A DNA stretch of 64,000 nt from Delphinus delphis (GCF_949987515.2 NC_082683.1:127558582-127622581), one strand, 5' to 3'; shown: positions 1-11,531, numbered from the stretch's first letter. Numbers and translations are program-made. The notes: generated by a model not told the origin, from the sequence alone.

Positions 1-745
1 ATAAAATCTTTTGAGGTCTAAGTGAATACTGTGTAAAGTAATCATTACATCATTATGGTATAATGATGCCTTTTTTTTGTCCTTCCCTCTCCCCTGCTCT
101 TTTTTCTTTCCTTCAAAATCCCCATGGTCAGTCACTGCCTGCCTGGAAAATTACCTTTGCCTTTGTTATTTACTTTATGATTTTAGGAATTTAGAATGGT
201 GTAGGAGTCTTAACAGAAGAGTTGGAATCAAAGCTTATTGTTTTCTGGCTATGGCTTGAATTTGAAATAAGTAAGGGCAAACGTAAAAGTTTTAATCTTT
301 AAAATGTGAGGATTAGGTTATTAGTGGTGAACATATGTCTAGTAATTTCATTTACAAGACATTTGATTAATGACTATACTATAAACATTTCTTCAGATTC
401 ACATAGCTCTCTTAAAGCCAAATTATTTTTGCAAGTTAGCACATAGAGTTATCTTTTCTGGCTTAATGTTTGAAAGAGTCATTATACACTTCCTTACTAG
501 AAAGTTATTTCCTATTGGTTATAGTAGAATTATATTTTAATGTGTTGTGATTGGATAGTAATGTATTATCATCAAATAAAAGGGCAAGAGAAGGTAGATT
601 TATCAGACAATTGAATTATTGGAGATGTAATTGCTGTGAGGGAAAACCCAATTCCCTGTTGGTTGTAGACAGAGTGCTTCCTATTTTCTGCTGGAGGACT
701 AGAATTGATTAGATTCAAGCCAGTAGACTTCTGCTGATATTCATA
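1..745. other. Unique intronic DNA, nothing recognised
   Basis: AT-rich sequence with no repeat, RNA gene or splice-bounded open frame that I can recognise. Confidence 0.5.
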
Positions 746-1110
746 GAATCACAGAATTATAGAGATAGGATTTTAAAAATTATCTAATCCAATACCTTCA
801 TTTAAAAAATAAGGATATTGGGCTTCCCAGGTGGCACAGTGGTTGAGAGTCTGCCTGCTGATGCAGGGGACACGAGTTTGTGCCCTGGTCCAGGAGGATC
901 CCACATGCCGCGGAGCGACTGAGCCCGTGAGCCATGGCTGCTGAGCCTGCGCATCCGGAGCCTGTGCTCCGCAACGGGAGAGGCCACAACAGTGAGAGGC
1001 CCACGTACCGCAAAAAAAAAAAAGTATTGAGGTGAAAGTTCTCTTGTTCAAGGTCACACTGTAGTCAGAACCCAAGGACCATAACCCTGAGCTAGTGACC
1101 ATTACTTCTA
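746..1110 (+). repeat. Ancient mammalian interspersed repeat, split by a SINE
   Basis: The pieces 746-819 and about 1029-1110 join to resemble a common old mammalian repeat: a segment like 'agaatcacagaattatagag' followed by 'atctaatcc', then 'caaggtcacac' and 'tcagaacccaagg'. A SINE interrupts it. The same type recurs at 28165-28330. I do not assign the family. Confidence 0.45.
820..1024 (+). mobile_element. CHR-type SINE, short form
   Basis: A tRNA-derived SINE in sense orientation. It begins GGGCTTCCCAGGTGGC, has the A-box-like start and a B-box-like stretch near 870, carries the diagnostic 3' part 'cacaacagtgagaggccc', and ends in an A-run at 1012-1023. It sits inside the older repeat at 746-1110, with a short flanking duplication of about 5 bp (TATTG). 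Confidence 0.9.
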
Positions 1111-1311
1111 AATACAGAGATTGTCTGCTCTTTGTTCATATTAGGTACACATTCTGGAGGTGAGGTCTTTTTAAAAAATTGTTTATTATTTAAAAGATTT
1201 TCTATAATTTTCACAGATGCATGAACAATTAAGCCAGTTCTTAGCCTGTTTTTAAAGTTCTTTGGTTTGCCTTTATTATTGCCAGAGTTATTATTGCAAA
1301 AAGATCCCATG

Positions 1312-1517
1312 CTTTTTTTTTTTTTTAATGCGGTATGCGGGCCTCTCACTGTTGTGGCCTCTCCCGTTGTGGAGCACAGGCTCCAGACGCACAGGCTCAG
1401 TGGCCATCACGGGCCCAGCCGCTCCGCGGCATGTGGGATCTTCCCAGACCGGGGCATGAACCCGTGTCCCCTGCATCAGCAGGCAGACTCTCAACCACTC
1501 CGCCACCAGGGAAGCCC
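1312..1517 (-). mobile_element. CHR-type SINE, short form
   Basis: An antisense copy: T-run at 1312-1326, 'gcggtatgcgggcctctcac', and the tRNA-like head ending 'accagggaagccc' at 1517. It lies directly against the left edge of the L1-A block. TGCTTTTTT at about 1309 and 1518 is the probable target-site duplication but overlaps the T-run. Confidence 0.9.
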
Positions 1518-2482
1518 TGCTTTTTTAATATTGAGTTACATGAGCTGTTTATATATTTTGGAGATTAAGCCTTTGTCCATTGATTCATTTGCAAATATTT
1601 TCTCCTATTCTAAGGGCTACCTTTTCGTCTTGTTTATAGTTTCCTTTGCTGTGCAAAAGCTTTTAAGTTTCATTAGGTCCTATTTGTTTATTTTTGTTTT
1701 TATTTCCATTCCTCTAGGAAGTGGGTCAAAAAAGAACTTGCTGTGATTTATGTCAAAGTGTGTTCTTCCTATGTTTCCTCTAAGAGTTTTATAGTGTCTG
1801 ATCTTACATTTAGGTCTTGAATACATTTTTAGTTTATTTTTGCGTATGGTGTTAGGGAGTGTTCTAATTTCATTCTTTTACATATAGCTGTCCAAGTTTC
1901 CCAGCACCACTTATTGAAGAGACTGTCTTTTCTCCATTGTATGTCCTTGCCTTTCTCCATTGTATATCCTTCAACTATCGTTTGTCATAGATTAGTTGAC
2001 CATAGGTGCGTTGGTTTATCTCTGGGCTTTCTATCCTGTTCCATTGATCTATATTTCTGTTTTTGTGCCAGTACCATATTGTCTTGATTACTGTAGCTTT
2101 GTAGTATAGTCTGAAGTCAGGGAACCTGATTCCTCCAGCTCCTTGTTTTTCCGCTCAAGATTGCTTTGGCTATTTAGAATCTTTTGTGTCTCCATACAAA
2201 TTTTAAGATTTTTTATTCTAGTTTTGTTACAAATGCCATTGGTAGTTTGATAGGGATTGTATTGAATCTGTAGATTGCTTTGGATAGTATAGTCATTGTC
2301 ACAATATGGATTTTTCCAATCCAAGAACATGGTATATCTCTCCATCTGTTTGTGTCATCTTTGATTTCTTTCATCAGTGTCTTATAGTTTTCTGAGTACA
2401 GGGCTTTTACCTCTTTAGGTAGGTTTATTCCTAGGTATTTTATTCTTTTGGTTGCAGTAGTTAATGGGGTTGTTTCCTTAAT

Positions 2483-2725
2483 TTATCTTTCTGATATTTT
2501 GTTGTTAGTGTATAGGAATGCAAGAGACTTCTGTGCATTAATTTTGTATCCTGCAACTTTACCAAATTCATTGATTAGCTCTAGTAGTTTTCTGGTGGCA
2601 TCTTTAGGATTCTCTATGTATAGTATCATGTCATCTGCAAACATTGACAGTTTTACTTCTTCTTTTCCAATTTGTATTCCTTTTATTTCTTTTTCTTCTC
2701 TGATTGCTATGGCTAGGAATTCCAA
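2483..2725 (-). pseudogene. L1-A ORF2 fragment, reverse transcriptase core
   Basis: This 80-residue open stretch is the L1 ORF2 reverse transcriptase region around the catalytic motif. FADD is intact (in [16 protein letters not shown]), followed by the usual [18 protein letters not shown] segment. It lies downstream of the endonuclease remnant at 4405-4917 on the same strand, with broken frame between them. It is a relic, not a functional gene. Confidence 0.85.
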
Positions 2726-3341
2726 AGCTATGTTGAATAAGAGTGGCTACAGTGGACATCCTTGTCTTGTTCCTGATCTTAGAGGAAATGCTTTCAGTTT
2801 TTCACCATTGAGACTAATGTTTTCTGTGGGTTTCTCTTATATGGCCTTTATGATTTTGAGGTAGGTTCCCTCTATGCCTACTTTCTGGAGAGTTTTTGTC
2901 ATAAATGGGTGTTGAAAGCTTTTTGTCAAAAGTTTTTTCTGCATCTATTGAGATGATCATATGGTTTTTATTCTTCAATTTGTTAATATGGTGTATCACA
3001 TTGATTGATTTGCATATATTGAAGAATGCTTGCATTCCTGGGAAAAATTTCACTCGATCATGGTGTATGATCCTTTTAATATGTTGTTGGATTCTGTTTG
3101 GTAGTATTTTGTTGAGGATTTTTGCATTTATATTCATAAGTGATATTGGTCTGTAATTTTCTTTTATGTAGTATCTCTGTCTGGTTTTGGTATCAGGGTG
3201 ATGGTGGCCTCGTAGAATGAGTTTGGGAATATTCCTTCCTCTGCAGTTTTTTGGAAGAGTTTGAGAAGGATGGATGTTAGTTCTTCTCTAAATGTTTGGT
3301 AGAATTCACTTGTGAAGCCATCTGGTCCTGGACTTTATTTG

Positions 3342-3723
3342 TTGGAAGATTTTTTTTTTCTAATTTTTATTTACTTATTTATTTTTGGCTGCGTTTGGTC
3401 TTCATTGCTGCGCGAGGGCTTTTCTCTAGTTGCAGTGAGCAGGGGCTACTGTTCGTTGCGGTGCATGGGTTTCTCATTGCGGTGGCTTCTCTTGTTGTGG
3501 AGCACAGACTCTATGCTCATGGGCTTCAGTAGTTGTGGCACACGGGCTCAGTATTTGTGGCTCATGGGCTCTAGAGCACAGGTTCAGTAATTGTGGTGCA
3601 TGGACTTAGTTACTCCATGGCATGTGGGATCTTCCTGTACCAGGGCTCAAACCCATGTCCCCTGCATTGGCAGGTGGATTCTTAACCACTGTGCCTCCAG
3701 GGAAGTCCCTTTTGGAAGATTTT
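3342..3723 (-). mobile_element. CHR-type SINE, long form, inside L1-A
   Basis: The SINE body is 3354-3711, antisense, with the long-form 3' part ('ttggctgcgtttggtcttc') and the tRNA-like head ending 'cagggaagtccc'. It is flanked by a perfect 12-bp duplication TTGGAAGATTTT at 3342-3353 and 3712-3723, both of L1-A sequence, so the SINE is younger than L1-A. Confidence 0.95.
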
Positions 3724-4219
3724 CAGTCACAGTTTCAATTTCATTACTTGTGATTGGTCTGTTTGTATTTTCTATTTCATCTTCATTCAGCCTTGGAAGG
3801 TTATACCTTTCTAAGAACTTGTCCATTTCTTCCAGATTGTCCATTTTATTGGCATAGAGTTGCATGTAGTAGTCTTTTATGATGCTTTGTATTTCTGCAG
3901 TGTCCGTTGTATGTTCTCCTTTTGCATTTCTAATTTCATTGATTTGAGTCCTCTCCCTCTTTTTCTTGATGAGTCTGTCTAAAGGTTTATCAATTTTGTT
4001 TACGTTGTCAAAGAACCAGCTTTTAGTTTTATTGATCTTTGCTATTGTTTTCTTTGTTTCTATTTCATTTATTTCTGCTCTGATCTTTATGAGTTCTTTC
4101 CTTCGACTAACTTTGGGTTTTATTTGTTCTTTTTTCTCTAGTTGCTTTAGGTGTAAGGTTAGATTGTTTGAGATGTTTCTTGTTTTCTGAGGTAGGATTG
4201 TATTGCTATAAACTTCCAT
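3647..4219 (-). pseudogene. L1-A ORF2 fragment between endonuclease and RT
   Basis: The first roughly 165 residues are the L1 ORF2 linker and N-terminal RT region: lysine- and asparagine-rich, with [20 protein letters not shown], then DPLDRL-like and [20 protein letters not shown] segments. The last residues run into SINE sequence at the insertion, making an artificial fusion. Confidence 0.8.
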
Positions 4220-4404
4220 CTTAGAACTGCTTTTGCTGCATCCATAGGTTTTGGATCATTGGGTTTCCATTGTCATTTGTCTCTAGGTGTCTTTTGATTT
4301 CCTCTTTGATTTCTTTAGTGATCTCTTGATCATTTAGTAATGTATTGTTTATCTCCATGTGTTTGTGTTTTTTGCGTTTTCTCCCCTGTAATTGATTTCT
4401 TATC

Positions 4405-4917
4405 TCATGGTGTTGTGGTTGGAAAAGATGCTTGATATGATTTCAGTATTCTTAAATTTACTGAGGCTTGATTTGTGACCAAGATGTGATCTGTCCTGGA
4501 GAATGTCCCGTGCGCACTTGAGAAGAAAGTGTAATCTGCTGTTTTTGGATGGAATGTCCTATAAATATCAATTAAACCTCTCTGGTCTATTGTGTCATTA
4601 AAAGCTTGTGTTTCCTTATTAATTTTCTGTCTGAATGATCTGTCCATTGGTTTAAGTGAGGTGTTAAAGTCCCCCACTATTATTTTGTTACTGGCGATTT
4701 CCTCTTTTATAGCTGTTAGCATTTGCCTTATATATTGAGGTGCTCCTATGTTGGGTGCATATATATTTATAATTGTTATATCTTCTTGGATTGATCCCTT
4801 GATCATTTTGTAGTGTCCTTCCTTGTCTCTTGTAAGATTTTTTATTTTAAAGTCTATTTTATCTGATATGAATATTGCTACTCCAGCTTTCTTTTTGCAT
4901 GGAACATCTTTTTCCAT
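4405..4917 (-). pseudogene. L1-A ORF2 fragment, apurinic endonuclease domain
   Basis: 170 residues of the L1 EN domain (exonuclease-endonuclease-phosphatase fold). Recognisable family segments are KKAGVAIFISDK, DKEGHYKMIKGSI, INIYAPN, VGDFNT, DIYRTFHPKTADYTFFSSAHGTFS and the TDHI region. In the active L1 domain the VGDFN and final DH residues are catalytic. The frame is cut off on both sides. Confidence 0.85.
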
Positions 4918-5230
4918 CCCCTCACTTTCAGTCTGTGTGTGTCCCTAGGTTTGAAGTGGGCCTCTTGTAGACAGCATATATATGGGTCTTGTTTTTGTAT
5001 TCATTCAACGAGCCTTTGTCTTTTGTTTGGAGCATTTAATTCAGTCACATTTAAGGTAATTATTGATATGTATGTTCCTATTACCATTTTCGTAATTGTT
5101 TTGTGTTTGTTTTCATAGGTCCTTTTCTTCTCTTGTGTTTCCCACTTAGAGAAATTCCTTTAGCATTTGTTGTAGAGCTGGTTTGGTGCTACTGAGTTCT
5201 CTTAGCTTTTGCTTGTCTGTAAAGCTTTTG

Positions 5231-6671
5231 TTATTTTATTTATTTATTTATTTATTTTTAATCTTTTTTTTTTAACATCTTTATTGGAGTATAATTGCTT
5301 TATAATCATGTGTTAGTTTCTGCTTTATAACAAAGTGAATCAGTTATACATATACATATGTTCCTATATCTCTTCCCTGTTGCGTCTCCCTCCCTCCCTC
5401 CCACCCTCCCTATCCCACCCCTGTAGGTGGTCACAAACCACCTAGCTGATCTCTCTGTGCTATGCGGCTGCTTCCCAGTAGCTATCTGTTTTACGTCTGG
5501 TAGTATATATATGTCCATGCCACTCTCTCACTTTGTCACAGCTTACCCTTCCCCCTCCCCATATCCTCAAGTCCATGCTCTAGTAGGTCTGTGTCTTTAT
5601 TCCTGTCTTACCCCTAGGTACTTCATGCCCCCCCCTTTTTTTTTTCTTAGATTCCATATATACGTGTTAGCATACAGTATTTGTTTTTCTCTTTCTGCCT
5701 TCACTCTGTATGACAGACTCTAGGTCCATCCGCCTCACTACAAATAACTCAATTTCGTTTTTTTTTTATGGCTGAGTAGTATTCCATTGTATATATGTAC
5801 CACATCTTCTTTATGCATTCATCTGTTGATGGACACTTAGGTTGCTTCCATGTCCTGGCTGTTGTAAATAGAGCTGCAATGAACATTTTGGTACATGACT
5901 CTTTTTGAATTATGGTTTTCTCATGGTATATGCCCTGTAGTGGGATTGCTGGGTCATATGGTAGTTCTATTTGTAGTTTTTTAAGGAACATCCACACTGT
6001 TCTCCATAGTAGCTGTATCAATTTACATTCCCACCAGCAGTGCAAGAGGGTTCTCTTTTCTCCACACCCTCTCCAGCATTTATTGTTTGTAGATTTTTTG
6101 ATGATAGCCATTCTGACCATTGTGAGATGATATCTCATTGTAGTTTTGATTTGCATTTCTGTAATGATTAATGATGTTGAGCATTCTTTCATGTGTTTGT
6201 TGGCAGTCTGTATATCTTCTTTGGAGAAATGTCTATTTACGTCTTCTGCCCATTTTTGGATTGGGTTGTTTGTATTTTCTGTTATTGAGTTGCATGAGCT
6301 GCTTGTAAATTTTGGAGTTTAATCCTTTGTCAGTTGCTTCATTTGCAAATATTTTCTCTCATTCTGAGGGCTGTCTTTTGGTCTTGTTTATGGTTTCCTT
6401 TGCTGTGCAAAAGCTTTGAAGTTTCATTAGGTCCCATTTGTTTATTTTTGTTTTTATTTCCATTTCTCTAGGAGGTGGGTCAAAAAGGATCTTGCTGTGA
6501 TTTATGTCATAGAGTGTTCTGCCTATGTTTTCCTCTAAGACTTTGATAGTTTCTGCCCTTACATTTAGGTCTTTAATCCATTTCGAGTTTATTTTTGTGT
6601 ATGGTGTTAGAGAGTGTTCTAATTTCATACTTTTACATGTGCCTGTCCAGTTTTCCCAGCACCACTTATTT
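5231..6671 (-). mobile_element. L1-B: 5'-truncated LINE-1 nested in L1-A
   Basis: The body is 5237-6665, antisense. It has a T-rich tail at 5237-5272, a 3' UTR with C-rich tracts (5390-5440) and then the C-terminal half of ORF2, ending abruptly at 'cagcaccac'. TTATTT occurs at 5231-5236 and 6666-6671. Removing L1-B rejoins L1-A sequence at the end of ORF1, so the insertion is nested. Confidence 0.9.
5749..6192 (-). pseudogene. L1-B ORF2 C-terminal fragment with Cys-rich motif
   Basis: 147 open residues of the ORF2 C-terminus. The cysteine-histidine motif [18 protein letters not shown] (C-X3-C-X7-H-X4-C) is complete. It is followed by the conserved [20 protein letters not shown] and MEYYSAIKK end segments. 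The element is 5'-truncated just upstream, so this is a relic. Confidence 0.88.
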
Positions 6672-7190
6672 CTCCATTGAATCTGAATGAGATCCTTGCC
6701 AGGTAGAGTAATCTTGGTTGTAGGTTTTTCCCTTTTATCACTTTAAATGTACCGTGCCACTCCCTTCTGGATTGTAGAGTTTCGCTGAGTAATCAGCTGT
6801 TAACCTTATGGGAGTTCCCTTGTATGTTATTTGTTTTTTTTCCCTTGTTGCCTTCTGTAATTTTTCTTTGTCTTTAATTGTTGTCAGTTTGCTTACTATG
6901 TGTCTTGGGTGTTTCTCCTTGGGTTTACCCTGCCTGGGACTCTCTGCCCTTCCTGGACTTGGGTGGCTATTTTCTTTCCCATTTTAGGGAAGTTTTTGAC
7001 TATAATCTCTTCAAATATTTTCTTGGGTCCTTTCTCTCTTCTCCTTCGGCACCCCTATAATGCAAATGTTGGTGTGTTTAATTTTGTCTCAGAGATCTCT
7101 TAAGCTGTCTTCATTTCTTTTCATTCTTTTTTCTTTATTCTGTTCCATGGTAGTGAATTCCACCATTCTGTCTTCCAGGTCACTTATCCG

Positions 7191-7481
7191 TTATTCTGCC
7201 TCAGTTATTCTGCTATTGATTCCTTCTAATGTATTTTTCATTTCAGTTATTGTATTGTTCATCTCTGTTTGTTTATTCTTTAATTCTTCTAGGTCTTTGT
7301 TGAACATTTCTTGCATCTTCTCGATCTTTGCCTCCCTTCTTTTTCTGAGGTCCTGGATCATCTTCATTATCATTATTCTGAATTCTTTTTCTGGAAGGTT
7401 GCCTATCTCCACTTCATTTAGTTGTTTTTCTGGGGTTTTATCTTGTTCCTTCATCTGGTACCAAGTCCTCTGCCTTTTCAT
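7191..7481 (-). pseudogene. L1-A ORF1 fragment, N-terminus and coiled coil
   Basis: 96 residues from a methionine: charged N-terminus, then NLPEKEFRIMIMKMIQDLRKR, and a heptad-rich coiled coil ending NTLEGINSRITEAE. This matches the N-terminal half of the L1 ORF1 RNA-binding protein, which trimerises through its coiled coil. The RNA-binding half is further left (7190-6672), out of frame. Confidence 0.8.
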
Positions 7482-7540
7482 TTTATCTATCTTTCCGTGA
7501 ATGTCAACCTGTCTAGTATTTTAATACCCATATAGTCAAG

Positions 7541-8015
7541 AAGTTCTTGGTTACCTCCTAGTTAAAGATTTTTCTTTTTTTCCTTAGGTTTTATTTTTTT
7601 CTTCTTCTATTTCTATAGGTGGAAATCAACTAGTTATTGTTATATATTAAGAATTTAGAGGAATTTTTGGTTCTTTTTATGACTAGAAAAATCATTTGTT
7701 CGTGAAGTGTGAAAAATTAGTGACGTTATATTTGCAATAGAGTTTTGAAGCCAATTCCCAGGGCTATACAGTGAAATGATAGTAGCGCTGGGAATAAAAC
7801 CAAGGTCTTATGAAATTCATTTTTTTTTTTGTGTTTTAGAGGGGAGGAAATAATGTCATTTCCCCAGAGAACAAACTCTGTAGCTAGTAGAAACAATGAA
7901 AAGAGTTCTTAATATAGATTTTAAAACTGGTATAGATGCAAGAAATAGTAGTGACGGGGAACTTCTAGCATCCTGATGTTGGCTGGAAGTCTAATTCTGC
8001 TAAATGAAGAGCAAG
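7541..8015. other. Unique intronic DNA
   Basis: No recognisable repeat or gene. A T-run at 7820-7829 is the only simple feature. Confidence 0.5.
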
Positions 8016-8215
8016 GCATCATAATGGAAAGGACCCTGAAATACGTTCCAGTTTCCTTTTGCTTGGCTGAAGGACCTTGAGTAAATCATTTAACAGTTTC
8101 TGTCCTTGGAACGTTAACACCTTTCTTTCCAAACTTGTAAGGTTATTATGAAGATCAAATATGGTAAAGCTTGTGAAAGTATTGAAAAGAGTACTGTACA
8201 GGTGTGAGTTAGCAT
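8016..8215 (+). repeat. MIR-type ancient SINE
   Basis: It resembles the MIR core and 3' part in order: 'gaccttgagtaaatcatttaac', 'gttattatgaagatcaaat' and 'aaagcttgtgaaagt'. Diverged, no target-site duplication visible. Confidence 0.65.
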
Positions 8216-8680
8216 AAAGCTAAAACATCTGATGTATTCTTCTCTTGTATTGCCAACAGTGTCATCTCTTTGATGTTGGAAGAAGCAGTGGAGAGAATTG
8301 CCATTCTGTGTCTTTTAATGACTGATAAAGAATGTATTGGTGATATGGCCTTAAAAGGAATTCTGGGAAAGGTGACCTTATTTGACTTTATAATGTCAAG
8401 GCAAGACACTACTGGGTATAATTTTTTTAAAGTAGATTTTAAGAAATTTAGAGAAAAAGTAGATATTTTAGAAGGGACTGTGACTCATGACGATGGTTCA
8501 TAATAAAAAGTGAAATTCTAATGATTTATTTGTAAATGATTTAAATAAGAGAGGAAGGTGTATGGGCAAGATGGTTTATCTTAACAAAGCCAGTGATTTA
8601 GACAACTCTCTGAGCATAAAGTGTATGGAAAATATAACAAATAGTAAGGGAGGGGAATGTAACTAAGGAAAAATACAAGC
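8216..8680. other. Unique DNA with an unsupported 77-codon open frame
   Basis: A 77-codon frame at 8270-8503 (+) has no recognisable domain, no matching splice sites and no known homologue to me. I treat it as chance. Nothing else is seen. Confidence 0.45.
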
Positions 8681-8945
8681 ATAGAATTTATTTAAAATGA
8701 AATTGGTTACTTTCCTGTAGTAGAATTGGCTTTAAAATATGCATTTAACTGAACATATTTTAAAGTTAAAACAATGGCTATTGGCTACTCCTTAACTCCC
8801 TGAGTAGAAAAGAATTCATAAGAAGGTTTAGGCAGGATAGTGTCATTTAGGCTTAAACTGAGAATTAGCTGAAGTTTATGAAAAGATTAGAGCAAACAAA
8901 CAAAAATAGGCTAAAGATAGGAAAATGGGCTCTTTGTTTTGTAAA
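8681..8945 (+). repeat. Local direct duplication, copy 1
   Basis: The core 8681-8832 matches 9871-10022 in the same orientation at roughly 80% by eye, with shared stretches such as 'atgcatttaac' and 'agaattcata'. Weaker similarity continues to about 8945 against 10095. The copies are about 1.19 kb apart. No known repeat family is recognised. Confidence 0.65.
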
Positions 8946-9870
8946 GGTTAAAGCTCCTTCCAGTTGATAGAGAAGGGGATAAGGCCACTTATTAGGAAGG
9001 CTGGAAATCCTCCTTAAAGCTAGTCTTTACTGCAAATATATTAACAGAGACTGAGCATTTACCAGGGATAGTTGCAGAAGAAGGGGAAAGATTTGGGTTT
9101 AAATGTCTTTATTTCTAGCATTACTACTTAATGTATTCAGTGTAGCAGCATGGATGTCTAGATGTGTTGTCATCATCATGATAGAGTTTAAGCCTCATTT
9201 TGTGTTCTTCTAATTAGGATTAACCAGTCATTTGTAGTGCAGATTTGTAGTGATATTGAGTGCTGAGAACTAGGGTATATGGAAAAATTGAGAAAACCTA
9301 CAAGTGTACCAACCTCTATTATCCAAACCACCCCTAATTATTTACAGTAGTCTCAGTGAATCAAAGGATGCTCTTGGGTACAATTCTTCAGAAAAACTAT
9401 TCTCAAACAGTATGGGATCTACCAAGTTGAGGGCCAGAGAAAGAACATTAAGGGTACTTTGTAGCTTGCTGGGGACCCGTAATCAAACCTCTCTTCCAAA
9501 GCTGATATGTAGTGCCTTAAAATGAGCTGTTTACTTGGTTGTGCTTTCTCTTTTACATTTTGTGTTCAAATTCTTTACAGCTCATGTCAAAAGAGAAGAA
9601 TGGAGCCTGGGCAGCAACCCCTTTTGTGAGGACATATTTAAAACTTTGTTTGATATTGTACTGTAAGAAGGATGCTAAGAATAATGATCATAGTGGATCT
9701 GTTTTCAAGTTTTATTTTAAGATTTGGCTTTTTAAAACTATCTTCAGTCTTAAATGGAAGTACTTATTCTGTGAATTTATATATAAGTAGCATTTCTAGC
9801 CAAGTAGAAAAAATGACTAGTTTGTTCATTTTCCTAGAAAACTAACAGATGCTTTCCTAGAGATAAAGTG
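8946..9870. other. Unique intronic DNA between the duplicated segments
   Basis: No repeat or exon recognised. Open frames here (73 and 83 codons) lack any coding signature. Confidence 0.5.
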
Positions 9871-10095
9871 TAATTAAATTTATTTATAGTTGAGTTGGTA
9901 ACTTTCCTATAGTAAAATTGGCTTTACAATATGCATTTAACAGACATATTTAAAAGTTAGAACAATGGCTACCAGCTACTCCCTGAGCCTCTCGTATTAA
10001 AAAGAATTCATATGAAGTTTTAGATGTCAGTTGAATTAACTTATAAGCAATGTCCAGTGGGGAAAGAAATCATTAAATTGGCCCTTTTTTCTTTT
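9871..10095 (+). repeat. Local direct duplication, copy 2
   Basis: Partner of 8681-8945; the core is 9871-10022. Many substitutions and small indels separate them, so the event, or two insertions of one unknown repeat, is old. Confidence 0.65.
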
Positions 10096-10363
10096 GACAC
10101 TGCTCCTGAAAAATAAGTTTGAGAATTATAAAGGTGACATAGTTTATGCTAGAATAGTAATAATAACTTCCAATTCTGTATGTGTGTGTGTGGAGGGGAA
10201 GGGCGTGTATAACTCTATCTAGAAGGATATCTTTTTGGTCTTGATTTTTAGATACCGATCACATCAGCAAAAAATAAAGTCATTAATCTTGAATTGAAGG
10301 TAAAATAACAATGGATCTGGTTTCTAAGAGTCACTCCATGTGGTTATTGAGAAGTCTGATTTT

Positions 10364-10762
10364 AAAAATGTATTGGGGGCTTCCCTGGTGGCGCAGTGGT
10401 TAAGAATCCGCCTGCCAATTCAGGGGACATGGGTTCGAGCCCTGGTCCAGGAAGATCCCACATGCTGTGGAGCAGCTAAGCCCATGCTCCACAGCTACTG
10501 AGCCTGCACTCTAGAGCCCTCATCAGCCACAACTACTGAGCTCACGTGCCACAACTACTGAAGCCCACATGTCTAGAGCCCATGCTCTGCAACAAGAGAA
10601 GCCACTGCAATGAGAAGCCTGCGCACTGCAACGAAGAGTAGCCCCTACTTGATGCAACAAAAGAAAGCCCACGTGCAGTAACAAAAACCTAATGCAGCCA
10701 AAAATAATTAAATTAATTAATAAAACCCCCCAGTAATTCTTTAAAAAAATAAAAAATGTATT
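10364..10762 (+). mobile_element. CHR-type SINE, long form
   Basis: The SINE body is 10375-10751, sense, starting 'gggcttccctggtggcgcag' and ending with the long-form tail 'gcagccaaaaataatt' and an A/T-rich run. An 11-bp duplication AAAAATGTATT flanks it (10364-10374 and 10752-10762). Confidence 0.95.
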
Positions 10763-11004
10763 TGTTTCTGAAAATTTTCCCATATAATTGACTTTATATG
10801 GTTTTTGCAACCAAATTGTGCTGAGATGGTCAACAGCCCACCCAAGAGAGGAAGAGCATCAAAGTGAAAAGGCCACAGTGGTCAAAATGTCAGATCTAAG
10901 AGTTTCCCATTTAGAAAGCTGGAAGTGGCTGATGTCAATGGATAGTATTAAAGATGGGGCTGGAGGTGTAAATTTGGTAATCACATGCAGTAAATATCCC
11001 ATCT

Positions 11005-11244
11005 CTTCCCTAATTATTATTGTTACTACTTTTTTTTTTATGGTACGTGGGCCTCTCACTGTTGTGGCCTCTCCCGTTGCAGAGCACAGGCTCCGGATGC
11101 GCAGGCTCAGCGGCCATGGCTCACGGGCCCAGCCGCTCCGCGGCATGTGGGATCTTCCTGGACCAGGGCACGGACCTGTGTCCCCTGCATCAGCAGGCGG
11201 ACTCTCAACCACTGTGCCACCAGGGAAGCCCTTCCCTAATTATT
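11005..11244 (-). mobile_element. CHR-type SINE, short form
   Basis: The antisense SINE (T-run at 11029-11039, head end at 11230) is flanked by the perfect 14-bp duplication CTTCCCTAATTATT at 11005-11018 and 11231-11244. About 10 bp of non-homopolymer tail lies between the left duplication and the T-run. Confidence 0.95.
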
Positions 11245-11531
11245 TTTAAATAAACTTTTAATTTTAGAATGGTTTTAGGTTTATAGAAATATTGCAGAGA
11301 TAGTAAAGAGAATTCTCATATACCCTATACTCAGTTTCCCCTATTATTAAAATTTTACATTAGTATGGTATGTTATAATTAACAAACCAAGATTGATATA
11401 ATTTTTATTATTTAAAGTCTGTATTCTATCTAGATTTCCTTGGTTTTTATCTCGTGGTCTTTTCTATTCCAGGATCTCATGCAAGATAGCATTCTGCATT
11501 TAGTCATTGTGTCTGTTTAGGTTCTTCTTGA

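Larger units (their letters stand above)
1520..7540 (-). mobile_element. L1-A: antisense LINE-1, 3'-truncated, twice interrupted
   Basis: On the minus strand, ORF1 remains lie at about 7481-6672 and ORF2 remains run from about 5200 down to 1520. The 3' UTR, the poly(A) tail and the cysteine-rich C-terminal part of ORF2 are missing at the left edge, which is unusual because most L1 copies lose the 5' end. It is split by a long SINE (3354-3711) and by a second L1 (5237-6665). Frameshifts and stops break both frames, so it is a dead copy. The exact 5' edge near 7500-7540 is uncertain. Confidence 0.9.

Noticed and set aside
1254..7551. AAGTTCTTTGGTT (1255) and AAGTTCTTGGTT (7541) as the target-site duplication of L1-A
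   Set aside because: One indel apart and tempting, but the left copy is about 260 bp from the L1 edge with non-L1 DNA between; probably chance.
8270..8503. 77-codon open frame as a possible exon or small gene
   Set aside because: No recognisable domain, no consistent splice sites, and it lies in an intron of otherwise noncoding DNA.
820..11230. tRNA genes in SINE heads
   Set aside because: The A- and B-box-like parts are tRNA-derived, but the cloverleaf is broken and the body and tail are SINE.
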